Assembly: GCA_002794775.1 (NCBI GenBank)
Contig: NBAY01000065.1
Location: 62,001-126,000 of the forward strand
Length of the DNA stretch: 64,000 nt
DNA from: Porodaedalea pini
Lineage: Eukaryota > Basidiomycota > Agaricomycetes > Hymenochaetales > Hymenochaetaceae
Reading direction: 5' to 3'
Shown here: piece by piece, positions 1-11,119 of the stretch
How positions within the stretch are numbered: the stretch's first letter is position 1
How the letters are laid out: each line of letters starts with the position of its first letter
Position numbers and translations under genes: made by a program
The notes under the pieces: generated by a model
The model's input: only the letters and a program-made list of their open reading frames with translations
Databases searched by the model: none
What the model was told of the DNA's origin: nothing

Positions 1-1011
1 TTGGTGGACGGCGACTTCTCTGGCTATATAGTCGACATCCGCGATCTCAATCTTCGACGGTCAAGAGCAGTATTCAAAGCTGAGAAACGCGACACGCTGA
101 AGATATGTCGGCTTTTCGCTGAGCTACCATCTGATAGCGAGACCGGAGCTCGAGCTAGTGTCAGGATCTTACCATGCACCGAATATGCGATCGCAGATGC
201 AGGGAAAAAACATTATCTCCTTTTCCGCCTTCCACCTGATACGGGAATGCCTTGCACGCTTCGTAGCCTACTAATTTCCGGCCCTGCCCAGCACTCCCTC
301 AACTCTCGTCTCGAGTTTTGCGTCAAACTCAGGACATCGGTTCTCATAGTCCACTCGCTCGGACTGGTTCACAAGAATATACGTCCTGAGTCTGTCCTTG
401 TTACCAATAGCCTTCATTCCGGCCTCCTTCCTGAGCAGCTCTGGACACCCTACTTGATTTCATTCGGCCAGGCTCGCTTGTCGGCAGGGCCCTCCGATTT
501 GACATCCTACGTCGGAGCCGCTCTGGCACGGACTCTGTACGTGCATCCGCGCCATACCTCGTCGACCAAGAGAAAAAAGTTTCAAATGCGCGACGATATC
601 TATAGCCTTGGCCTCTGCTTCCTCGAGATTGCGATTTGGAAATCTTTGTTCAAATGGGACGCCGAGAAAGGTGGCTTTGTATGCGACTTCAGCCTCCTGA
701 AAATTTCAGACGATCACTATGAGCAGGTATTGCGGAGCAGAGGCCGATCGATACACCATGACAAGTGCTGTATTCGTCGCTACGATATCATAGAGTTCGC
801 GAGAAAACAAGTCCCTGCCACGATGGGAGATACCTTCAGAGATATCGTGGTTGATTGCTTACTCTTTGGAGATGCCGATACTATGTCGTATGATGCGACT
901 CTGGACAAAACTCACGAGGTGGACTCAGAGGATGATAAAGCCAATTTGCAGAGCGTTATGTTCGTGCAGAAGATATTGGTGAAGCTTCGTACTCTCGTAC
1001 TTGCTTTCTAA
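1..1011 (+). CDS. Degenerate protein kinase-like protein, 5' end outside window
   Basis: The frame is open from the first base to TAA at 1009-1011 and has no convincing start, so the N-terminus lies upstream. About 336 residues are visible. A kinase C-lobe can be recognised. The catalytic-loop position reads VHKNIRPESVLV (about residues 123-134), where active kinases have HRDxKxxN, so Asn126 replaces the catalytic Asp. The segment RDDIYSLGLCFLEIAIW (about 197-213) matches the helix-F region. No clear DFG is seen; SFGQA occupies that place. This combination is typical of the pseudokinase-like regions found in agaricomycete NLR/HET-s-related proteins. A role in non-self recognition or signalling is inference from family context. 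The last 60 residues are acidic and variable. No intron is needed in the visible part. Confidence 0.72.
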   Translation: MVDGDFSGYIVDIRDLNLRRSRAVFKAEKRDTLKICRLFAELPSDSETGARASVRILPCTEYAIADAGKKHYLLFRLPPDTGMPCTLRSLLISGPAQHSLNSRLEFCVKLRTSVLIVHSLGLVHKNIRPESVLVTNSLHSGLLPEQLWTPYLISFGQARLSAGPSDLTSYVGAALARTLYVHPRHTSSTKRKKFQMRDDIYSLGLCFLEIAIWKSLFKWDAEKGGFVCDFSLLKISDDHYEQVLRSRGRSIHHDKCCIRRYDIIEFARKQVPATMGDTFRDIVVDCLLFGDADTMSYDATLDKTHEVDSEDDKANLQSVMFVQKILVKLRTLVLAF

Positions 1012-3457
1012 CAGTACGCGAGATGGAGCACTCTTTTTACCCTAGAGATTATGATCATGTTCATACTCAAGAGTCAGTAGTAACGGACGTTCTTACTTGA
1101 ACTGATTCAGAATGTTTCAACGAACTTGGAGTAACGTCAAAGACTTTTAGTGCTCATGTGTGTGTATGTATTTGACATTTGTATAAGCGATAAGTGATGT
1201 GTCGTGAGCTTGGAGAATCTGGTTTTGTCTCACTGAGGTCCCTAGCTCGCCGCTTTAAGTGAACCGTCTTACTGTGAGTCGATTTCGAACAATATTAATA
1301 TGAAACCGGATGGAAGTTTAGCCCATTCTCCACAGCCCAGAAGAAGCTTTAACATTCGAGGCACGATCGGGTGGTGATAAGACACGACACGGAGAAGCTA
1401 GCAGTGTTGATAGATGTATTCATGAGCATGATGCCATGCCTAGGCTGGTCTGCAAGTTTGCGAACTAACCAACAACAATAAGCTCCAGCCCTCCCCCGTT
1501 GATCCGTGATCTACTACTGCCATGCTCTAACATGCATGGTTGGATCTATTTGAACTTCACGGATCCGAAGCCGCCATTATTTCCTTACAGCTAATTCATC
1601 TCAGTTTTGGGTGTCGAGTTGGCTGACGACAGAGCCTCCACTCAATCTTATATCTTCACGTTGCTGAGCTAACTGTACACTACATATGATGGGGCAACTT
1701 CTCAATAAACTGCACATTACGCATTCGTTATACTCCTCTGAATGCATCTCGGAGCTTATATTTGCATAGAAGATGGGACTCTTGCATTGGCCGGCTGCGT
1801 GTCAGCTAGACGTCCCGTGGACTTGGAATTAATGATCATGAGGTTCCTCGCCTCCGAAATCGCCAGGTCGCCGTGATCTAGTCCGACGTTGATCGGGAAC
1901 GCGAAGACAGAATCGTCCCTGTCACTGTTGATAAGTAATATTCATGTCATCCAAACGGAGGCCGTCTTGTGCGAAAGATTTGCAATGACAAAAGGATGGT
2001 CAAGCATTGCACTTGACGGAACCGAATTCTTGTAATCTATAATTGGCTCATACTGAGCATTTGCAATTTGGGCCTGTCCGTGAGTCGCAAGCTACTGAAG
2101 CAGGTCGTCAAGACTTTGACCGCGCGGTCAGGTTTATGGTTCTGTCAGATTTCAGTTGTCACGCGATCGTGGAGGCCGGAAGCAAATCTCTGTAGTGGAC
2201 CCCGGACACTCGAACCTTGTGGGACGGAGTAGGTCCATAATGGTCCTACGCGGGTGCCACGGCCAAGGTTGATTTGTCATTCTGCTTGTCCTCCCATCTG
2301 CCGTTGCAAAGCCTGACAATGGAGCGTTTCCGAGAAGCTGGCTTTAGCAGGCGAGGAAGCAATGAGCGTTGGGGGTCATGGACATGCATGGTTAGATCCT
2401 GATGATGTGCATGGCATTAATATTGAGCCCCTTACAGCGCTTGTTTGTCTTCCAGAGCGTCCCCATATTTCAAGCGTGTTACTACGGTTTCTTCCATGAT
2501 GATTACCAAATGACCGCAGTCGGCCCAACCGATTAGTGTAGAGAACAAATATAAAAAAGGCTTGCAAAGAGCAGGACAGAGACATCGCGATTAATATTTC
2601 TGTCCTTAGAAGTCCGTATAGGATCCTGTAAAGCGTCACAAAGGCTAATCGGTAAAAACCGGACAAGTAGATCACGTGATACATTTTTTTTACCTGCCCA
2701 TCAGGCCGTTGTTTCATTGTTTGACCAGCATCTCGAGCCGTTTCATTCAAGTACGCCGCACGTTGGGATGTGGTAGTGCAGTGGTAATACTAATAGGTTA
2801 ACCCTGTGCGTGAAACTACTACACGATTCTCAGGCTTTTCTCAAACATATTCCCATGCGGCGATGTCCAAAGTCTATCCTCTCCTTGCCGCCATGAATCA
2901 TTGAATGCAGTCGTGTCTAAGTCATCCTTTACATGGTAGGTTCATGTATTCATAACATCAATGTGGCGATGCGCGCGCAGGCTGAAAGCTGGTTTCGTGC
3001 AGATTATCGGCGGGTTTCTGGACAAGTTCTTACAGGGCACCCTTTTCTGCCAGGCATGTCCGTTTTCTTATTCCTCGACCTTTTGAGCCCTAGTTCACCA
3101 TGCACTACAATTCATAAACTATTTCTCGTGGCATAGCGATGACGACAACGCGTAGCTCGTTTGTAAGGTCATTTCTCTCTTTGTCATAACTCTTTCTGAA
3201 CTCCGTTTGGTCCTCGTCATTCATGAATGCCGTCTTGTGCTGTGCTACATGTATGCGTATTGCTGCTGCCGACAAAAAGTAAATGTGCTGGTGTAAATGT
3301 CAAGTATCGAGTATTTCACTGACCTCGTCAACGCGTTGCTTGGTGGCAGACAGAATGACAGGATGACAGGCAACGAGCTTATGGTGCGCCATACTTCTCT
3401 TTCTTGACGTGCCCTTCTGATACTGATCACTTGCTACAGGTCTCTTTAATTGGCATA
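1012..3457. other. Intergenic region with no supported gene
   Basis: About 2.4 kb downstream of the pseudokinase. Several short frames exist on both strands (for example 2376-2750 minus and 2933-3136 plus), but none shows a family motif, splice structure or composition that sets it apart from chance. No repeat shared with the rest of the window was seen. Confidence 0.5.
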
Positions 3458-3763
3458 ATGTCCAGTCCTGCTTCCGCTCGCGCCATCTCCGGTCCCTGGT
3501 GGTTCTCGATCCTATCGTGCTTGTTACTGTCGTCCTTGGTACGTAAGTTTGTCTTGCTTTCGTGATCCATAACTCTTATGCGCATATAGATTAGATGTAC
3601 TGCATTGCGACGAGCTAAGACGTCTCATCATGCAGTTGTGTACGTTCTCCACGCTTATATTTCTCGCATCTACTCCATGACTGATTCATTCTCGACACAT
3701 AGCTGCGGCATGTCTGAGTTGAGCGTTTGGTATGCTGTGCATTATCACCACAAAATAGCATGA
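3458..3763 (+). CDS. Possible small two-exon protein, unidentified
   Basis: A tentative gene model. Exon 1 (3458-3538) encodes 27 residues with a hydrophobic stretch (WWFSILSCLLLSSL). It is followed by a good intron, 3539-3589, with donor GTACGTAAGT and acceptor ATATAG. Exon 2 (3590-3763) stays in frame to TGA, giving 84 residues. The hydrophobic N-terminus could be a signal peptide or membrane anchor. No homologue is recognised. The strong donor is the main reason for listing it. It could equally be the 5' part of a longer gene that continues into the hydrophobic frame at 3846-4133, or chance. Confidence 0.2.
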
Positions 3764-4241
3764 GCCAATGAGCTCCTAACAACCTGTTCCAGATCGTTTT
3801 GCTGGAACAGTACGGATGTATGGAATACAGTCGTATTAGGGCGGTATGGGATGCATGGACGAATGGTGCTCATGGTATCAGTGGGCGATACCCCCGTCGC
3901 GCGTTTCTCGGCACACTTCCTCTCCGGAAAAAGCTGAAGGGCGGCTGCAGTGGTACATGTCCGTTTATGTTTTAGCTATTGCCTTGATCTATTTTCCCTT
4001 TGCTCTTTATCTGCGCTTTCTATCCTTCTCTTCGTCCTATGTCTATGCGCCTCTCTCTTTTCTCATCCATCCTGGCCTGACATTCTTCTTCCCATTTTCA
4101 GTAACATCTCTTAATACGACTTGCACCTTGTGAATTAAACTCATGTGCGTACCACGGTTTTATGGAGAAGACTAAGTCGACGTAGCGCCTTCCCTTCACT
4201 CCTTCCAGATACAAAGAGAAGTTGAGATAATGCAGCATCTT
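3764..4241. other. Left flank of KDZ-1, no supported gene
   Basis: Contains a plus-strand frame at 3846-4133 with a hydrophobic C-terminal half and no recognisable motif. The last bases before the element (AGCATCTT) do not match the first bases after its right end (ACGTAGTT), so no target-site duplication is visible. Confidence 0.4.
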
Positions 4242-4610
4242 GAGCCGTGGTTGCTCCAGTTATGATAATATGCACCATTAATGGTGCAGAGGTTCATGCA
4301 CGATGTGGTGTAGCATTATTTAATTATTAAATTATAGTGGTCTGTTATAAAAATGAGCAGGAGGTGAATCCGGGACAGTATGAAATGATACAGACCCATT
4401 ATATTATAATTTTCGGGAGTGTTATCATAGAAAGCAAGCTAGGAAGATTATAGAATGAAATAGTCAAGTTTTATAATGGACGAGAGGATCGATTGTAGCA
4501 TAGTAGTGCGCAGTTAAGGGCCTGTTATACTATTTTTCAAATATGTGGTCTTATTTTTTAATCATTTGAGGCCCCGAATTTAATAAATCCAGTGTGATTC
4601 TGAGGGCCTA
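4242..4610 (+). repeat. KDZ-1 left terminal inverted repeat, outer unique part
   Basis: AT-rich, non-coding. Nearly identical to 57485-57850 in KDZ-2 (at least two substitutions seen) and to the complement of 19142-19516. It contains the 18-bp palindrome at 4271-4288. It merges into the 84-bp array. Confidence 0.9.
4271..4288. promoter_or_regulatory. 18-bp perfect palindrome in the KDZ terminal repeat
   Basis: TGCACCATTAATGGTGCA, located 29 bp inside the element end. It recurs unchanged at 19470-19487 and 57514-57531, always at the same distance from the terminus. A transposase-binding or hairpin role is inference. Confidence 0.6.
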
Positions 4611-5790
4611 TATACTATTATACAAAGCTCTGGGTTCGATTGTAAAATAGGGAAGCTCCAGATTTTATAAATCCAGCGTGATTCTGAAGGCTATTATACT
4701 ATTATACAAAGCTCTGGGTTCGATTTTAAAATGGGAGAGCCTCGAATTTTATAAACCCGGCGTGAATCTGAGGGCCTCTATACTATTATACAAATCTCTG
4801 GGTTCAATTGTAAAATAGGGAAGCCTCGAATTAAACAACATCAGTGCGATTCTGAAGGCCATCATACTATTATACAAAGTTCTGGGTTCGATTTTTACTT
4901 AGGGAAGCCTCGAATTTTATAAATCCAGCGTGAATCTAAGAGCCTCTATACTATTATACAAAGCTCTGGGTTCGATTGTAAAATAGGGAAGCCCCAGATT
5001 TTATAAATCCAGCGTGATTCTGAAGGCTATTATACTATTATACAAAGCTCTGGGTTCGATTGTAAAATAGGGAAGCCCCAGATTTTATAAATCCAGCGTG
5101 ATTCTGAAGGCTATTATACTATTATACAAAGCTCTGGGTTCGATTTTAAAATGGGAGAGCCTCGAATTTTATAAATCTAGCGTGAATCTGAGAGCCTCTA
5201 TACTATTATACAAATCTCTGGGTTCAATTGTAAAATAGGGAAGCCCCAGACTTTATAAATCCAACGTGATTCTGAAGGCTATTATACTATTATACAATTG
5301 TCTGGGTTCGATTTTAAAATAGGGAAGCCCGAAATTAAATAACATCAGTGCGATTCTGAGGGCCTCTATACTATTATACAAATCTCTGGGTTCGATTGTA
5401 AAATAGGGAAGCCCCAGATTTTATAAATCCAGTGTGATTCTGAAGGCTATTATACTATTATACAAAGCTCTGGGTCCGATTGTAAAATGGGAGAGCCTCG
5501 AATTTTATAAATCCAGCGTGAATATGAGGGCCTCTATACTATTATACAAAGCTTTGGGTTCGATTTTAAAATGGGGAAGCACCGAATTTTATAACATCAG
5601 AGCGATTCTGAGGACCATCATAGTATTATACAATCCTCTGGGTTCGATTGTAAAATGGGGAAGCTCCAGATTTTATAAATCCAACGTGATTCTGAAGGCT
5701 ATTATACTATTATACAATCCTCTGGGTTCGATTTTAAAATGGGGAAGCTTCGAATTTTATAAAACCAGTGTGATTTCATTCCAAAGTGAT
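4611..5790 (+). repeat. Subterminal tandem array, 84-bp unit, about 14 copies
   Basis: The unit carries the core TATACTATTATACAAAGCTC, then a TGGGTTCGATT segment, a GGGAAGC segment and a TTTATAAATCCAGCGTGATT segment. Core occurrences at about 4611, 4695, 4779, 4864 and onward to about 5703 step by 84 bp. Units fall into sub-types (for example AAATAACATCAGTGCGATT variants). KDZ-2 has 7 fewer units at this end; the right end has about 9 in the opposite orientation. The open frame 5434-5832 is a by-product of the period being a multiple of three. Confidence 0.9.
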
Positions 5791-6071
5791 TTTATAAGGT
5801 GGACTGAGCGGTTAGGCCAGCTCATAATATAATACAATATGTAGTCCTTCTATACAATTAAGTCTGTAACTAATTTTATGAAAGGACTGCGAGTCAGGCC
5901 TTTTTTATAAAATTACACATAAGCGAATTAATGAGGGAGCCACGACTGATTCAACTATTATACATGGCTACAGTCTCATGATTTATTCTAGAAGTAGCGT
6001 ATGGACGTGAGTTATGATAGCAAGCTTAAGGCAAAATAGTCAATGAGAAAACACACAAGTAGTTACATGAG
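5791..6071. other. Spacer between array and transposase gene
   Basis: AT-rich non-coding DNA downstream of the transposase stop, presumably its 3' untranslated region and terminator. It is conserved in KDZ-2 at 58446-58726. Confidence 0.5.
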
Positions 6072-9000
6072 CTAGGCATTGAGAGACACGTCGTAAAAAT
6101 GAGGATCAATTACATCCTCCTCTCCGAAAGTGAGCATGTCATCCTCATTGAATACGTCGTTCTCTTCGAGTGCTGAATTGTCGTAAAGACCCGTGTAAAC
6201 AGGCCCCTCATCGTAACCCAAGTCATCCTCGGGATCGTATTCGTCTTCACCTTCCGGGACTCCGTTCTGCAAAGTTTGCGATTGTTGACCTTTATCTGGA
6301 GATATATCAGTTTCAGAGACCATTGTAAGAGACGCCGAACAAGGACTCGACCATCCTTGCCGGCACTCGCTCGTGATCCAATTTGGCACGCGTTCGAGCA
6401 TGCGCAGACGAGGAATCCATTGACGAGAAAATATAAGAGCTAGGCGCGTATAAAGCTCACTTTGCTTTGCAGCATAGGCGCTTATGCCGCTGAGAGTTGA
6501 CTGAGAAATGTTGAACCGAAGCGCGTGCTGGCCTAGCCACCACCTAGCTTTCCAATTCAAAAATACGAGGACACGTCGCATTTCCTCGCAAAGAAGCTCG
6601 ATCTCCTCCTCCCACCTTGTCGCACGAGCCTTTGTTTTTGACCACTCAACGCGAATGCTGTCGCCGAATTCGATAGAGGAGCCATCAGGGTTCAGATTGG
6701 CTCCAGGAACCAGCCATATCCAGGATGGCTGGTAGCGTCCCTCGCCGGTCCTGTTCTTCTTTCGTGTGTTGTCACTGTTATCCTCACGATCGGGTCCTCG
6801 GACATCTTCGTCCTTCAGTTCGTTGAGTTGAATGTCCCAGCTCTTGTCCGGCTGGAGTGCGATGAGAGCGACACGAGCGACACGGTAACGCTGCACCGCA
6901 AGCTTGATTTTCGCTTGAAACTTGGAATAAAGTGCTTGGATGCGAGTATTTGACTTGTTTCCTGTGCCGTTGATATTCAACCGTTTAAAAGCTGAGAGTC
7001 CGGACATGGTCCTGCGTAGTCGGCGGATGGATGCGAGGGCGTCATCAGCTTGAGCTTTCCTAAGTCGACCCTCAAGGTCACGGAGTGCGGGAGTCGCGAG
7101 ATGAGGGAGTGCTGACGGCAGGAGGAGAGGGACAAGTTCAGCATGCTTCTGAATGCTCCCGTCTTTCGCTACGTCCACTACGGCCGAGTGAGCCGGTGCA
7201 TCTTCTAAGGCTTCTTTTCCCAAAATGACTGCTTGTAGCCTATGGGAAGCGACTCCCGGCATGTGAACATCTTGTGCCTGTCGCCATTGCATTATCTGCC
7301 GGTAGAGGCTGGTACGCATATTTTGCACGTTCGCCGCAAGCAGACTTGTCCGCATGTTCCTGAACTTCGGGCTCACACGAAATGCTCGTCTAGAGAGGCA
7401 TAGTGAGTTCTATGGATAAGATCTGGTTTGTAAGTGACGTACTGCCTCTCCTCTAGCTCTAATCCAATACTAAGAAACGCGCAAGCCGTCACCGGGTGGA
7501 TGCCCGCTATTCCTGCCCTAGCTTCTTCGGCATCCTCATCCGCAAATTCTTTTCGAACATCGTTGACAGTCGTCTCTGAGAGAATTCAGTCAGCGCGGCT
7601 CATTGAAGTCGTTCAGTGCCTCATGAATGAACATGCGATGCACATTCATGTGCATATGGGAAGTTGCGGCAGAAGCTCAAGGCAAACTCATCGAGTTCAG
7701 AACAGACGAAAGGCTGAAACACACCTAACAGTGGCTCTGAATATGGGTCTTCGGCATCCTGGTCCTCATTCCATGCAAAGATCATGGCATCCCACTTTTG
7801 AACCATCTCGATAGGTACATTCGCTGACATCGAAGCGAGCGTCAAGCGATGCTCCGTGTGCCATTCAGTTGCTTCGTTCAGCTTGCTGAGAAAATAATTC
7901 CCTACCAAACCAAATAAATTGAAGTACAGATGTATAGCATGATAGAAACTCACCAAAGCCGAGGATTTTCTTCCAATTCCACGCACCCCAATGATCATTC
8001 AGCGCTTCATGTCGGACAGCTGGCGCCATTTCTCGTGTGCTTGTTGCTGTTCCGTTGATATGAGCCCATTCCGACTCGACGCCTTCACCATATGTCCGCC
8101 CAACTTTCGGAATGAAGTTGAGTGAGAAACGGGTTTGACACTGTGGACCGTGTGCTGGAAGATGGAACTTCGGAACGACTGTACGAAAACGAACGCTACT
8201 TGTATCGAAACGAAGGTGTTCGGGGTAGCGTGGAATGCGTTTCGCGAGATTCTTGGACCATTGACAACCGATATCGTAGGATACAACAAGGTCGCGCATC
8301 TCAGAGCTTTCAAGAGCGGACAGGACAATATAATCCATGTTCGCATACCTAGTACAGTCGTTATAAAAATGTATAAGAAAGGTAATTTAAATAAAATAAA
8401 AACGTACCTTTCTCCGCGCTGAAGATCGCCGACTCCGCTTTTGCACATTAATGAATGTCGCCCGCATACGACCGCACCAGTTCCACTAGCCTTGTAGTCC
8501 TGTACGTTTCGAAGGTTTGCGGCGAGAATCGCATTATGCTGCGATCGACAGGTGTTAGTCTAGATAGAAAGAGGTCATGCTCTGAACATCAACAGTAGTC
8601 ACAAAATACCTCGCACCTCGATGTCATCTGCGAATGAGCCCACAGTCTTCTGGTATTCCTCCTCCTCCACAAAATAGGCCCATCCTGGTGCAAGCTCAAT
8701 GTCCCTAAGTCCCCTGTCCTTTAGTTTGAGCTTGAAGTTCGCATCGACGGCCAAGAACTGCGTGTAAAGCCATCTGGGAGAGGAAATTAATTGAAAGAAG
8801 CATCAGACGAGGACGTCTCTTACCTGCGATCATCTAAAGCTAACTTCCAGTCTGCCAGAAGGTTGCGTCCCGGGTGCGGGCAGGCTGGGCATTCCACGGC
8901 TAGCTCACCTCTCTGGGTTGCGCTTACACCAGCTGGATCATGACCACGGCCGGCACGTTTGAGCATTAAAAGGTGGCGCCAGAGTCGCGCAGCAAACGCA

Positions 9001-10067
9001 AAATCCTTATATCTATGCTACATTAGATGAGTGCGGCAACGCTGAGACGATCTAGACATCACTCACGAATGCAGACGGTTCACTTTTGCTGGTCTTGTAT
9101 ATAGTGGCATTGTAGAAGTCGTATACACTCGTTTTGCCTTGTAATGACAGCTCCTCGAATGTATCCAGAATATCGAATGTATATGCTGTCTGAGGGCGAT
9201 TGGTCGTAGTCGGGAATAGTCTGGATCGTAGAAGCTGAATGTAGCGAGGCGGGCCTAGGCCGCAATCACAGAAGTCGATGTTGACGGGATGGAAGCCGCT
9301 CGTGTCCATCACAAGAAAGTTTTTGGAGCCTGCAGCAGGCTTCGAGCATGAGCCTCCGACGTGGCTGAGCTGAAAGCGAAGACCGAGACTTGCGAGCAAG
9401 GATTTCTCAAAGAAATCACCATTCCATTTCTGTACACAGAAGTTGAATTATAACAAAGTTGTTTTGAAAAAATACGACCTACCTGTACTCGATGCAGGGG
9501 TAAGTTACAATGCACTGCTACGATGCAACTCTGACAGTACAGAGAACATGTATAGCAGTCAATGCATCTGTAGATATCCTTTTTGGCCTTTTCAGTGCAA
9601 CGAGTGCATGCCAATGAACCCGTCTGCACAGAACATCCTTCATGAGCAAGTAGCTCGTCGAGGTACGCTTGTCGGTAAGGTAGCCAGCGTGCCAACTTAA
9701 TCTGTATTGTCTTCAGCGTAAGGCCAAACCGAAACAGAAGAAAATCACGTACATGAATAGAACCGCGTCCCTTGTTCTTCGTAACGTATAGTTCTCGCTG
9801 AGGTACAACGTTCTCCGGCGAGTCGAACCGCGAAGCGTCCGTCGAGTCAATTTGATGACACCCTACGAGATGGGGAAGGCCGTCTGCTTCTGTACCATCT
9901 TCCGCGATGGCTCGCTTTGAGTTGTACTGGCTTTGCGTGTCTTGGTTGGCAGTCAAACGACCCTTGGCGGTCTCGTGAATGGTGTATGCACGAATCTCTT
10001 GCAATTTCTTCTTCTTGTTCTTCATGGGGGCGTCCATATAGTTGGTTTCTTTGCCTCTCTTCCCCAT
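6072..10067 (-). CDS. KDZ transposase with CxC2 cysteine cluster
   Basis: Ten exons on the minus strand: 10067-9753, 9701-9483, 9429-9067, 9005-8824, 8773-8617, 8559-8408, 8348-7954, 7901-7725, 7575-7443 and 7389-6072. All introns are GT-AG, nine-tenths of them 50-61 nt, one 149 nt. The exons sum to 3411 nt, closing one frame of 1136 residues. The N-terminal 100 residues are basic and low in complexity. A CxC2 cluster lies at about 128-175 (CTRC, CIDC, CQSC and His). CPACPHPGRN (about 339) and LAVDANFKLKLKDRG (Asp370), VSYDIGCQW (Asp488) and GEGVESEWAHIN (Glu551-556) are KDZ hallmarks; assigning them as the catalytic acids is inference. The C-terminal part has the family's alpha-helical region with WLGQ and SWIW. 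The start ATG at 10067 was chosen because it opens directly into the conserved frame; an upstream spliced start is possible. Likely mobilises KDZ-1 and KDZ-2. Confidence 0.9.
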
Positions 10068-10485
10068 TTCAGCAGTGGTCTTGAAATGTTGAAGCACGCC
10101 ATGCTTTCTAGAGAATAAGATATATTGATGGTAAGCAGTAGACGGAGTCGCGTGCAAGGTAAGCGACTCACGATTGTGATCTCGAGCTGCGTGTGTACTT
10201 GCTGATCTAATAATTCCTATATGGAGAAATGAGATGTATCGAACAAGCCTAGACATAAAGTTCCATTAAAAGTAGTATGTACAATAAATTGAACAGTTCG
10301 TCCCTGTTGCATCTCCACCATACTAGGACAAAAATGTCGTAGAATATCCCCCATCCTGCACAAAACGTCCATCATAGAAAAATGGCCTGCATGCATCGTT
10401 GTTCCAACAGAAACCGCTCGGCATGTCAATACCCCCCTCGGCTACAGCGGTAGACTCAACGGCGTTCTTCACGCCGAGCACTTAC
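10068..10485. other. Region between transposase and coiled-coil gene
   Basis: A minus-strand frame at 10217-10429 (70 codons) sits here and could hold the 3' exon of the coiled-coil gene, but I could not join it in frame. It also presumably holds the transposase promoter. The sequence is kept at 63157-63574 in KDZ-2 with few changes. Confidence 0.35.
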
Positions 10486-11119
10486 CGAGCGAGAACTGCT
10501 TATCAAGTAACAGCGTAAGTGTGATCTCGAGGAATGCGTTGCGAAAAACCACGAGAGGGCGTCCCGACGTTGTTCAAGCAAGACTCTCTCGTGCACGCGG
10601 TCCTTGGCATCTGAGTGCTGCAGACGAATATTAGTCGACATGAATGACTTTTCAATGGTTATAGAGTTACAACACAATACTTACCCCCGCAATGGCAGCG
10701 CACATATCACTGATCTTCAGCTGTACCTCCCTGAGCTCCGCTCGCAGCACTTCGTTCTCAATCCGCAGCTCCACATTCTCTGCCCGCAGTGCACGAAACC
10801 CAGCCCATAGTCGGTGGACATCCTTGTTACCCTCCTCCCGATAATCGTCGAGCGCTGTCGCTGCCGTCCCGATGTCTCTCATCAATTCGACGGCGCCAGA
10901 GTCATCTGAAACTTCATCCCCAACATCGCCTATACACACCAGAAGATCGTTAGTGCCATAACTGAAATCGACACGCCTTACAGGAGGAAGGGTAGCTCGG
11001 AGTTCTATGGTCAATGTATGGTCAATGTATATATGACCAATCTTGTCCGTCAGTGACCGTTTCATGTTATCTTGAGTATTTGCGTCGTGTTCCACGTTGG
11101 TTTCTTTGATGCGCCGCAA
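10486..11119 (-). CDS. Coiled-coil protein of the KDZ element, ends uncertain
   Basis: Two joined exons are well supported: 11119-10685 (upstream limit uncertain) and 10617-10486, separated by an intron at 10618-10684 with GTAAGT donor and CTGCAG acceptor. The first exon ends in a leucine/glutamate heptad stretch (FRALRAENVELRIENEVLRA and following, about 38 residues), predicting a parallel coiled coil. The second exon is basic and aromatic (LLEQRRDALSWFFATHSSRS). A GTAAGT at 10485 marks either another splice donor or read-through to a stop at 10456. The coding sequence may really begin at a splice acceptor (TGTGTATAG) near 10940. KDZ-2 carries the same gene (63574-64000) with a few residue changes, for example ATHSS to AMRSS. 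The function is unknown; dimerisation or DNA-complex assembly would fit. Confidence 0.5.

Noticed and set aside
2376..2750. 124-codon minus-strand frame downstream of the pseudokinase
   Set aside because: No motif, no splice logic and ordinary composition for intergenic DNA.
4234..4241. Target-site duplication for KDZ-1
   Set aside because: AGCATCTT on the left does not match ACGTAGTT on the right, and shifting the element boundary by a few bases does not help.
4611..5790. CRISPR-like regular repeat array
   Set aside because: The units are directly adjacent and similar over their whole 84 bp, with no unique spacers, and the genome is eukaryotic.
5434..5832. 132-codon open frame in the 84-bp array (also 58089-58487)
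   Set aside because: The unit length is a multiple of three, so any stop-free frame stays open across units. The translation is just the repeated unit, with no start context or family match.
7434..7814. 126-codon plus-strand frame (repeated at 60523-60903)
   Set aside because: Antisense to transposase exons and to the 149-nt intron; present in both copies only because the copies are nearly identical.
8122..8422. Plus-strand frames of 76 and 95 codons opposite the KDZ transposase
   Set aside because: They are antisense to conserved KDZ exons; the minus-strand frame carries all the motifs.
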